A stretch of DNA of 64,000 bases, taken from the NCBI RefSeq assembly GCF_000763135.2, contig NZ_JRPR02000006.1:1-64000 (forward strand), in the 5' to 3' direction. Shown here one piece after another: positions 1 through 7,232 of this stretch. This stretch comes from Helicobacter jaachi. Lineage in GTDB: Bacteria > Campylobacterota > Campylobacteria > Campylobacterales > Helicobacteraceae. The translations under genes and the position numbers were made by a program. The stretch's first letter is position 1. Each line of letters begins with the position of its first letter. The notes under the pieces are model-generated. The model made no database searches, was not told where the DNA came from, and saw nothing but the letters and a program-made list of their open reading frames with translations.

Positions 1-202
1 GTGATAAGACAAAGGAATAAGCATATACCAAAGAGTGCGCTTAGTGTTTGGTATGTTTGGCTTACATCAAATTGAGATACATCACTGCTATAAATAGCAT
101 AGGGAGTAAATACACAAATCATAAAATAAATATTAATAATAGCAAGGATTGAAATATTGCGATAATTTAAATATTCTTTAGGAGTAAGGGAGGTGTGGGG
201 AG
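1..202. repeat. Direct repeat, copy 1 (sulfatase N-terminal module)
   Basis: This stretch matches 4246-4447 with a single visible difference (A at 141, T at 4386) and diverges sharply after position 202. It encodes the first TM part of the sulfatase-type proteins on the minus strand. The left end of the repeat is outside the window. Such identity between paralogues suggests recent duplication or gene conversion. Confidence 0.93.
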
Positions 203-1034
203 TAAAGATTTTAGAAAAAAGATTTGTAACAAAAGAGGAGGATTGCGTAGTATTTGATTTGGGGTTATTATTAGATTCTGTAATTTTTATAGAATCTAGA
301 TTGTGTGTATTTGCAGAATCTGTCTCCTCCTTAGATTCTCTTACCCTCTTACAAAGTGTCTTGCACAAAGCAAATAGAGTATTACTTGTCCAATACAATA
401 CCAAACTACTAGGCATATCATAAAGTAAGATAAAAAAGATAAAGGCTATACATATGCCTTGTATTTTGCCTGCTGAAATCTTGCCTTTTAATACCATATT
501 TGTATTATCTGTGCGCGTATAATACACATTAAGCAAGGTAAAAATAAGCATAAGTATAGGCAATATATGAATAAAACTAAAGCTATCTCCTAAGAAATGT
601 ATAGAATCTGCTTTGCTTAAATCATCTATCCATAAAAAGCTAGCACCCTTTAGAGATTCTAAATGATTAAATAATATCCACACACTTATAAAGAATGGGA
701 TTTGTAAAAGTAATCCTCCTAGAGAGAATAGGGCATAGATGGGGTGGAAGTGGTGTTGTTTATAAAGTGTGCGGATATAGCTTTGGAGTTCTGCTCCTTT
801 AAAGACTTTTTTAAATTCTTTGATTTTAAGATTAAGCCTAGATTGCAAGATATTAAATTTTAAAGCCTGTTTATCGCTTAGATTAGTGAGCTTTAGTAAA
901 AATATATTAATGCCAAAGCTTAGAAAGATAATAGAGAGGGGGAGGCTGCCACAGAGCGCAAAAATTCCCTCAAACACAAAGCCCAAAGCACTTTGCAAGG
1001 GATAAATAAAAATGTAATAGAGTATCTCAAGCAT
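1..1034 (-). CDS. YidC/Oxa1-like domain fused to sulfatase-type membrane module (partial)
   Basis: The frame is open from an ATG at 1034 to the left edge, about 344 codons, so the C-terminus is outside the window. Residues 1-232 resemble YidC/Oxa1 insertases: a TM segment, a charged loop with LYKQHHFHP, a TM reading LLLQIPFFISVW, the block FLWIDDL, and a last TM ending in SSLVLYWT. A hydrophilic ES/DS-rich linker (about 233-270) follows. After it the protein matches the N-terminal TM region of the sulfatase-like protein encoded at 2559-4586, almost identically at the DNA level. The conserved arginine of the first YidC TM seems replaced by asparagine (SFGINIFLL). The ATG overlaps the stop of the TagF-like gene by 8 nt, which suggests coupled translation. 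Family membership is solid; fusion to a sulfatase C-terminal domain beyond the edge is inferred from the paralogue. Confidence 0.8.
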   Translation of the reverse strand, partial: MLEILYYIFIYPLQSALGFVFEGIFALCGSLPLSIIFLSFGINIFLLKLTNLSDKQALKFNILQSRLNLKIKEFKKVFKGAELQSYIRTLYKQHHFHPIYALFSLGGLLLQIPFFISVWILFNHLESLKGASFLWIDDLSKADSIHFLGDSFSFIHILPILMLIFTLLNVYYTRTDNTNMVLKGKISAGKIQGICIAFIFFILLYDMPSSLVLYWTSNTLFALCKTLCKRVRESKEETDSANTHNLDSIKITESNNNPKSNTTQSSSFVTNLFSKIFTPHTSLTPKEYLNYRNISILAIINIYFMICVFTPYAIYSSDVSQFDVSQTYQTLSALFGICLFLCLI

Positions 1035-2435
1035 ACGCCACCCCCTGCTCTATCATCTTATCTAGCTCTCTTAGGCGCGAGATAGGCTGTATATAGGCTT
1101 TAAGCCTAGATTCTATCACTTCGCGCTCAATTTTCAAAAGCTCAAGCGCAGACACCATTCCTGCATGATGAGGGTGCTGCCATAAAAGTGCTTTTATCTC
1201 ATCAATGCTTTGTGCGTGTGAATACAGCGCACTATCTACTAACTCCTTTATGCGCGGGAAATCTACAGCCTTAATCCGCCCGCCAATCCTATCTAGCGCC
1301 TTAAAAGTCCATATAGAATCTCGATTTATATCCGCCATATCATAGCCGCTTAAATCCATATCGTTATCGATAGTTATCACAGGCTTGCCTTCCAAGCACA
1401 CAAAATCAAATATCACACTAGAAAAATCCGAAATCATCATATCTGCGCGCGCAAAAGCTAAAATATTAGGCGTCCCCTCGTCCCATTGCACATTGTCGTA
1501 GCTTTTTAGAGTATTTTGAAGCGTGTGGATATTCTCCCGCTCACGTGGGCTAATGAAGCTCTGTGGGTGAGGGCGAATGATGATATTATATTGCGTTTGC
1601 GCAAGTGGAAGTAATAGCTCTAAGCCATATTTGCTAAGCAAGGTCTCCTTTCCCCATGATGGCGCGACTAGAATGGTGGGCGCTTGAGATTTTGCGCTAG
1701 AATTTATATCTTGCTTTATGTGCGAGGCAGCATTACTTAGCTCATCAAGATAAGTTGAACCCGTGATGGCAATGTATTTGGCGCGCACATTATGTGCAGA
1801 TTCTATATCGCGCACAAAATCGCGCTGCACAGCATTTGCTACCAATACAGAATCAAAATAATCCACGCCAAACACGCGATAAGTCATAGGAGAGAGCGAA
1901 TGCACAATATGGCAATAGTGCGCCACACCGCGATTACGCTTAATGTGTAACACATCTAGTCCGGGCGTTGTTAGCACAAACACATCGGCGCGCAAACGAT
2001 TTAAGAAGCTATATGCTTTGTTCCCCTGCCCTATGTAAAGAAAAGTGCCGCGAGTGCTAGATTCTGTGCGCTTTAGTGCTGGGTCAGTAGTGCTTGAAGT
2101 GTAATAAGTATAAGGGTGCTTAAGAGAATCTAGCGCATCAAGAACGGGCTTAAAAGTGCCATAATACTGGTCTCCCTCGCAATAAAAGACAATCCCACTA
2201 GCGTTGCTCTGGTAGGTTTGGCTGGGCTTACCCCCCCCCCCCCGATAATTATGGGGTTTGCGCCAAAGCTAAAAGAAGTGATTTTATAAAAAAGATTTTT
2301 AACAAAAAACACCGCAGAGGCAAAGAGTGCCACTGCAGAGGAGAGTAACAGCGAGCCACTGCCCGGGTCAAGATAAGCAAACGCCGCGTTTGGCGCCATA
2401 CAAAGCAGGAAAACTAAAAAACACCATCTTTTCAC
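1027..2435 (-). CDS. TagF/TagB-like CDP-glycerol glycerophosphotransferase, phase-variable (interrupted at the poly-G tract)
   Basis: The gene starts at a GTG (2435) preceded by AAAGG. It encodes a signal or TM segment, the small-membrane-protein motif AYLDPGSGS, a second TM, then a run of 13 G (13 C on the plus strand, 2231-2243). At 13 the frame shifts and stops at 2130. At 11 or 14 it stays open to 1027 and gives about 468 residues. The downstream part is a glycerophosphotransferase of the TagF/TagB family, with RPHPQS and SDFSSVIFD as the usual active-site signatures. It would transfer glycerol-phosphate or a similar polyol-phosphate to a surface glycan; the substrate is inferred. Its stop overlaps the start of the YidC fusion gene. 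The sequence shown is in the OFF phase unless the tract length is miscalled. Confidence 0.85.
2231..2243 (-). repeat. Poly-G (13) contingency tract in TagF-like gene
   Basis: There are thirteen consecutive C on the plus strand. Read on the coding strand, the tract follows codons for III and encodes glycines. The full gene is in frame with 11 or 14 residues, so 13 is an OFF length. Slipped-strand mispairing at G/C tracts is the known phase-variation mechanism in Helicobacter and Campylobacter. Confidence 0.9.
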
Positions 2436-2558
2436 GCTAAAAACCTTTCAAAGTGTGATACAAACTTGGCTACTTTTGCCACTAAGGCTAAGGTTAAAAA
2501 GCCAAGAACGCTAATAAAATCGCGTATTGTAGGCAAAAAGTGCTTAAGGTGATATAAA

Positions 2559-4586
2559 TTAATGTGCATGGAGCAACTCGCTTGGGATTTGATTATCCTG
2601 CAGAGGAATGCTTCTCCAATGCTCTTTGTTGTGCATATCGCCCTCCACGCTGTATGCGGCATTAAAAATCCATTGGTTTGTCTTGTGCAAGTCAATTATC
2701 CACGAAATAGGCAAAGTATGGATAACTTTGCGATTTTTAGGATAATTTTTAAGCACATTTGGCGCGACATTTGGGCAACCTTTGGGTAGATTCTCACAAA
2801 AAATACTCACTATGTCATAGTTTGCCATGAGGCGAGAATCTACCTCCAACGCACCTTGTGCATTGAAATCCTTAAACAAAAACAAAGCATCAGGGCGCGA
2901 ATAAATAGGTATATCAATACTATCAAATCCGCTATGGTCGCTCACTACAAAAATTTGTGTGTTATCATAAATATCATTATCCTTAAGCCATTGCACATAA
3001 TCATTTAAATACAACAACGCACACGCCTCCGTATCATAGTGCTGATAATAATATGCGCGTATTGCCTCATTTGTCTCTATCATTTGCGCGTTATGCTCAT
3101 AATCATTCCACGCGCTTTTATCACTAAAAAATTGACATTTTTTGTTGTGAAAATACATTCTATAAGGCACATGTGTCATTAACGAATGCAGATATTTAAA
3201 TGTGGGCTTAGTTGCATTTGTATTGCCAATATGCGTATAGGCGTAAAATGATGAAGAAGCCGTGATACTTGCGAGTGTATCGCTATTTTTATGCTCTGTA
3301 TCCCTTAAAAGCCACATGCCATTGCGATAGATTCTAGGGCGGAAATAAAGCTCTGGTGCGAAGCGAAATAGTCCGACACTAAAAAGCTGCACGATTTGAT
3401 AATCTTTATAAGTGTTTTTGTAAATACGCTCAACCTGCTCTTGTAAATTTTGCTCATAAAGATAATAACTTTGGAATCTGCCTAAATTTTCAATGGCAAA
3501 AATACCGCTTTGCTGATATTGCTTAAGGGCTTTGATACCCTGCGCACTCACAGCAAGCGAATAAGCCACATCATAGCCATTTTGCACAAAATGCGCTCCC
3601 ATATCATCAAAGGCTTTTGTGATACTCTCTTTAAGATTATCACCCCTTGCATTCATATTATACGCGGCATAATACTCACCGCCAATAAGTGTAGCAATAC
3701 TATGGATAGTAGAATCTGTAGTAGATAGCGTATTATCAAAAAGCACAAAGCCTGAGAGATTGTCTTTTAAATATGGAAACTGCGCAAAAATATAGGGCGT
3801 ATGTGAGCCGCTAAACATATCAAGCACAAAAATGACAATATTTTTATGCGTTTTTGAATACGAAAATAACTCATTTTCATAAGGCGCAATACTTTGAGAG
3901 CTAGATTCTGTATTTTTTGGCGTAGAATATAGAATCTGCACAAAAGACACGCAAGTAAGTATGCTTAAAGTAATAAAAATAATGCCAAAGATATGTTTAA
4001 GCCATTTAAAAAATACTAACACAACTAAGCAAGATAGCCCAACAGATAGAAAAAAATAAGTAAATCGCTGCGTGCGAAACTGCATATCTAAAAAGGCGGG
4101 ATTTTGTATCACAAAATGATTCATCGCCCCATAATTCCCAGCCAATACAAAAGTATAAACCAACCCGATGCAAAGTATCACACTCACACCATAACTGCCT
4201 AGTTTTAGTAATCTTGTGTGATAAAAAAAGCTTGTAATGTAAATCGTGATAAGACAAAGGAATAAGCATATACCAAAGAGTGCGCTTAGTGTTTGGTATG
4301 TTTGGCTTACATCAAATTGAGATACATCACTGCTATAAATAGCATAGGGAGTAAATACACAAATCATAAAATAAATATTAATAATTGCAAGGATTGAAAT
4401 ATTGCGATAATTTAAATATTCTTTAGGAGTAAGGGAGGTGTGGGGAGGGAATAGAGTGTGAATAAGCCTAGCAATATGACCTTTGCACAAAGCATCGCCA
4501 CAAGTACTAGAATCCTTAGCGAGTGGCTCTTTTTGGGATTGCACGGGCTTTTTTGTGCATAGATTTTTGCCAAAGCCACTAAACAT
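2559..4586 (-). CDS. Membrane sulfatase/phosphoglycerol transferase-like protein
   Basis: A protein of about 675 residues. I prefer the ATG at 4586, although TTG at 4592 is in frame just upstream. The N-terminal 55 residues are a soluble linker, followed by five or so TM segments (about 65-220). A periplasmic alkaline-phosphatase-superfamily domain follows, with the metal/nucleophile strand NIVIFVLDMFSGSHT near residue 250, HSLMTHVPYRMYF in the middle, and the metal-binding VVSDHSGF near 580. LtaS, OpgB and arylsulfatases share this fold. Next to a TagF-like gene, a role in adding or transferring phosphoglycerol-like groups on a surface glycan is a reasonable inference. It is a paralogue of the module at the left edge but has no YidC-like domain. 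Its start overlaps the possible end of the leader frame at 4799. Confidence 0.82.
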   Translation of the reverse strand: MFSGFGKNLCTKKPVQSQKEPLAKDSSTCGDALCKGHIARLIHTLFPPHTSLTPKEYLNYRNISILAIINIYFMICVFTPYAIYSSDVSQFDVSQTYQTLSALFGICLFLCLITIYITSFFYHTRLLKLGSYGVSVILCIGLVYTFVLAGNYGAMNHFVIQNPAFLDMQFRTQRFTYFFLSVGLSCLVVLVFFKWLKHIFGIIFITLSILTCVSFVQILYSTPKNTESSSQSIAPYENELFSYSKTHKNIVIFVLDMFSGSHTPYIFAQFPYLKDNLSGFVLFDNTLSTTDSTIHSIATLIGGEYYAAYNMNARGDNLKESITKAFDDMGAHFVQNGYDVAYSLAVSAQGIKALKQYQQSGIFAIENLGRFQSYYLYEQNLQEQVERIYKNTYKDYQIVQLFSVGLFRFAPELYFRPRIYRNGMWLLRDTEHKNSDTLASITASSSFYAYTHIGNTNATKPTFKYLHSLMTHVPYRMYFHNKKCQFFSDKSAWNDYEHNAQMIETNEAIRAYYYQHYDTEACALLYLNDYVQWLKDNDIYDNTQIFVVSDHSGFDSIDIPIYSRPDALFLFKDFNAQGALEVDSRLMANYDIVSIFCENLPKGCPNVAPNVLKNYPKNRKVIHTLPISWIIDLHKTNQWIFNAAYSVEGDMHNKEHWRSIPLQDNQIPSELLHAH
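4246..4447. repeat. Direct repeat, copy 2 (sulfatase N-terminal module)
   Basis: This is the partner of 1-202, with one mismatch. The copies are in the same orientation 4,245 bp apart, so recombination between them would delete or duplicate the TagF-like gene together with parts of both sulfatase genes. Confidence 0.93.
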
Positions 4587-4679
4587 CGCCAAAGCCCTGC
4601 GCGCAAAGTAAATCGCCTACAAAATATAAAAAGAAGTAAAAATAAAAGGAAAAAAATAGAGCGTAAAAGTAAAAGGAGA

Positions 4680-4799
4680 TTAAATAACTATAAGACTGCC
4701 CCCCCCCCCCCGCAGAGGCATTGCGCTAGCGCGCACCAAACGCACTAATGCAAAATGCTTATAAATGCAGCTATAAGAGCCATATTGTAAAAATCCCAT
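4680..4799 (-). CDS. Short phase-variable leader reading frame upstream of the sulfatase-like gene
   Basis: An ATG at 4799 is preceded by GGAGG at 7 nt spacing. The frame encodes 26 or so residues and then enters a 13-G tract (4699-4711). At 13 G it stops at 4680 (39 residues). At 12 it would stop at a TAG near 4690. At 11 or 14 it continues as an aromatic-rich hydrophobic segment (72-73 residues) and stops at 4579, overlapping the ATG of the sulfatase-like gene by 8 nt. No similarity is recognised. It could be a real small membrane protein, a coupling leader or the remnant of a larger gene. The good ribosome site and the tract favour a functional, switchable frame. Confidence 0.5.
   Translation of the reverse strand: MGFLQYGSYSCIYKHFALVRLVRASAMPLRGGGGSLIVI
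4699..4711 (-). repeat. Poly-G (13) contingency tract in leader frame
   Basis: There are thirteen C on the plus strand. The tract lies in frame with the ATG at 4799. Only lengths of 3n+2 (11 or 14) carry translation to the start of the sulfatase-like gene; 13 does not. Confidence 0.88.
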
Positions 4800-4896
4800 A
4801 AACAAGCCTCCAGCAAACTTTTTGTAAATCAAATGCAAAGTGAAAACTAAAATTTTACAAAAGCACTACTTAAGATGTTATAAATTCATATTTGCT

Positions 4897-4902
4897 TATA
4901 AT
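4897..4902 (+). promoter_or_regulatory. -10 element for the DUF4149 gene
   Basis: A perfect TATAAT lies 31 nt upstream of the ATG at 4933, with an AAGGAG ribosome site between them. A clear -35 box is not visible, which is normal for sigma-80/70 promoters of this group. Confidence 0.5.
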
Positions 4903-4932
4903 GCGCCTTTATCACACTGCAAGGAGAATTTA

Positions 4933-5433
4933 ATGCGATTTTATAAAACCATTCGTGCGCTTGATGCGCTTTATTTGCTTTTGCTTGGTATGGGTGCGGG
5001 CTGCATTATGACTTTGGCAATGGCTGCCTCGACCATTTTTAAGGCTTCTGCATTCTTACCGCAGCTCTCAATTAGTGATAGCGGCTTGCTTATGGGCGAA
5101 ATTTTCGTAAAAAGTAGTATGTTTTTCTATGTTTTAGCCATAGTAATTATTTTGTATGAACTGCTTACATTTTTTAGCGCGCAAGCCTTTACCCGCAGCA
5201 ATCAACGCCGCTTGTGGCTGCTTGTTGGAGGGATTAATGTCATTATGATTTTTCTTTTTACGCTCTATTATATGCCCTACATTATGGAGGCTCAAAGTCT
5301 TGGCACGGTAGGCACAGAGGAGTTTAATGCTATGCATAAACAAAGTGAGCTTGTTTTTAAAATTTTATTTTTCACTTTGATACTTAGCATACTTTGGCGC
5401 GCCATTGTCGGCAGCACGCCACGCAGCAAATAG
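4933..5433 (+). CDS. DUF4149 family integral membrane protein
   Basis: 166 residues with four TM segments. The first carries LLLLGMGAGCIMTLAM, the second MFFYVLAIVIILYELL, the third LWLLVGGINVIMIFLFTLYY, and the fourth lies near the C-terminus (ILFFTLILSILW). This fits the DUF4149/TMEM205-like family, whose function is unknown. An AAGGAG at 4921 places the start at 4933, not at the in-frame ATG at 4840. It stands alone between the surface cluster and a convergent nikA gene. Confidence 0.75.
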   Translation: MRFYKTIRALDALYLLLLGMGAGCIMTLAMAASTIFKASAFLPQLSISDSGLLMGEIFVKSSMFFYVLAIVIILYELLTFFSAQAFTRSNQRRLWLLVGGINVIMIFLFTLYYMPYIMEAQSLGTVGTEEFNAMHKQSELVFKILFFTLILSILWRAIVGSTPRSK

Positions 5434-5458
5434 GCTACATAGAATCTAGCCTAACATT

Positions 5459-5497
5459 TATAGAATCTAGCTTGCAACTCTGCGTCTAGATTCTATA
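5459..5497. terminator. 12-bp inverted repeat between convergent genes
   Basis: TATAGAATCTAG (5459-5470) and CTAGATTCTATA (5486-5497) can form a perfect 12-bp hairpin with a 15-nt loop. It lies between the ends of the DUF4149 gene and nikA, where a bidirectional terminator would be expected. The arms are the dispersed AGAATCTA word found throughout the window. Its terminator role is inferred. Confidence 0.5.
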
Positions 5498-5508
5498 TTT
5501 TATAGAAT

Positions 5509-7068
5509 CTACTCATACATTTCCCAAAATGGCACTTCATAGCCTACCACGCCCATTTGTATGCCCTTAATTTTTTTATGCGCAATGGCTTTATTTTTTT
5601 GATAAGTAAGCGGCACATACACGCCACTATCATAGAGTAAGCCCATCACTTCCTGCAAAGTTTTATAAAAAATAGGCGATGTGGGGCTAAGGCTTATGAG
5701 ATGCTTAATGCGCTTATCAATGTGAGGTTTGGCACTTAGCCCTTTTTGCGCGCTAAAATCAATATGGCTAGGAATAAGCATAGAGTGCAGCACGCTCAAA
5801 GGCTCATAAGGCGCACCCCAAGTCTCGCCAAAAGCCATATCAAAAGCCCCATTAATTAGGCGATTGCGATATATAGTTGGCTCACTCGCGCTTAATCGCA
5901 CGCTAATGCCTACATTTTTTAAATCATTCTGTATGATTTCAGCCATCATTTTATGCGCTGGATTATCGCCGCTAAAGAGGATTTCTATGCTTTTTGTGGG
6001 TATATGCGCTAAATGCGGCTTATTAGGGCTAGATTCTATATTTGGCGTAAGTGGCTCCATACGCACAGCCTCCTTGCTATGACATGCAAGGAGACAATCC
6101 GCCACTTCTTGTGTTTGCGCATACACTGCCTTTATTAGTTGGACTTTATCAATACTTTGAGCAATAAAAGTGCGCAGCTGCTTACTTTCTTGCTCATTTT
6201 TGCCTGTAAGATTAGGCGAAGCGGAATTAAGCACAAGACTCACACTATACAGCGGCGGGCTAAGATATGTGGCAAATTCCTTACTTTTTTCATGCAGATT
6301 ATTAAAAATGGCTATTGGAATTTGGTCATACCCATAAATTAAATCAATCTGCCCGCTCCTAAGGGCTGCAATTTTAGCATTTGCATCAAAAATAACTTTT
6401 AACACCACCTCATCATAGTAGAGCTTGTCATTCACCGCTTTATCCCAATAGTGCGGATTTTTGCGCAGTGTATCGCTTATGCCCAATTTAGAATCTACAA
6501 GCATATACACGCCTGTGCCTATGGGCTTTGGATTAGTTTTTAATAAATCTAAATCTTTAGGAAATGCGCTAGGAGCGAGGAAGCGAAATGGGCGCGGCGT
6601 GGCTAGCTCATTAAGCGCGGGACTATATGGCTTTTTAAGAATGAGCAAGATAGTGTATTCATCTACAATTTGCACATCTGCTAGATTGGCAACCAGCGCA
6701 CTCCAAGAATGTCGCGCCCTATTTTTAAGAATGCTTTGGAAATTAATTACCGCAGCCTTAGCGTTAAATGCCTCTCCGTTTGAAAACTGCACACCTTTGC
6801 GCAGATAAAATGTATAGCGTAGCCCATCTTCGCTTATACTCCACGAAGTAGCAAGGCTAGGCACAATCTTGCCATTTTTATCCACCCGCACTAAGCCTTC
6901 ATAAATGCTATTTTGGGCAAACATCGCGTTGCCACGATAGCCTTGTGGGTTCATAGCGCCAATATTTTCAGACACTGCCATAATAAGCCTATGCTCACCC
7001 CACATAATGCCTACAAAGCATGCGCATACAGCCCCTACACACCACAAACTTTTTAATATTCCACACAT
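5509..7068 (-). CDS. nikA: Nickel ABC transporter substrate-binding protein (NikA-like)
   Basis: About 519 residues with a signal peptide (MCGILKSLWCVGAVCACF). It belongs to solute-binding family 5 and resembles E. coli NikA along its length. Blocks such as MNPQGY..MFAQNSIYEGLV, RHSW, PRPFRFLAPSAF, TWGAPYEP and PSHIDF match positions that in NikA carry the Arg, Trp and His residues around the nickel-chelate pocket. I chose the ATG at 7068, preceded by GGAG at 9 nt, over an in-frame TTG at 7113 with no ribosome site. No permease or ATPase genes are adjacent, so its membrane partners are elsewhere. It is divergent from a TonB receptor, which suggests joint nickel control. A dipeptide or other ligand cannot be excluded. 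Confidence 0.85.
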   Translation of the reverse strand: MCGILKSLWCVGAVCACFVGIMWGEHRLIMAVSENIGAMNPQGYRGNAMFAQNSIYEGLVRVDKNGKIVPSLATSWSISEDGLRYTFYLRKGVQFSNGEAFNAKAAVINFQSILKNRARHSWSALVANLADVQIVDEYTILLILKKPYSPALNELATPRPFRFLAPSAFPKDLDLLKTNPKPIGTGVYMLVDSKLGISDTLRKNPHYWDKAVNDKLYYDEVVLKVIFDANAKIAALRSGQIDLIYGYDQIPIAIFNNLHEKSKEFATYLSPPLYSVSLVLNSASPNLTGKNEQESKQLRTFIAQSIDKVQLIKAVYAQTQEVADCLLACHSKEAVRMEPLTPNIESSPNKPHLAHIPTKSIEILFSGDNPAHKMMAEIIQNDLKNVGISVRLSASEPTIYRNRLINGAFDMAFGETWGAPYEPLSVLHSMLIPSHIDFSAQKGLSAKPHIDKRIKHLISLSPTSPIFYKTLQEVMGLLYDSGVYVPLTYQKNKAIAHKKIKGIQMGVVGYEVPFWEMYE

Positions 7069-7165
7069 AGAATCTAGCTCCAAAAAGTTATTTTTAGACC
7101 AAAAATATTTCAAAAATTACATCAAAATTTATAGTTATTAAATCAATAATATGCAAATGAGTTAA

Positions 7166-7207
7166 ATAGTAATATTTATTTAGCATTTTTTATTATAATA
7201 GTAATAT
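7166..7207. promoter_or_regulatory. Candidate operator: direct repeat ATAGTAATAT in the nikA/receptor intergenic region
   Basis: ATAGTAATAT occurs at 7166-7175 and again at 7198-7207, 32 nt apart, which is three helical turns. The region is very AT-rich and lies between two divergent genes of likely metal uptake. NikR or Fur would be obvious candidates, but I do not see a clean copy of either consensus. Confidence 0.3.
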
Positions 7208-7232
7208 ATTAATCATAAAATGAGGAGCAAGT

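Noticed and set aside
193-423. Open frame of 76 codons on the plus strand
   Set aside because: It lies antisense to the continuous YidC fusion frame, has no ribosome site and resembles no family.
2432-2695. Open frame of 87 codons on the minus strand between the sulfatase and TagF-like genes
   Set aside because: It mostly overlaps the sulfatase C-terminus in another frame and shows no protein-like pattern or ribosome site.
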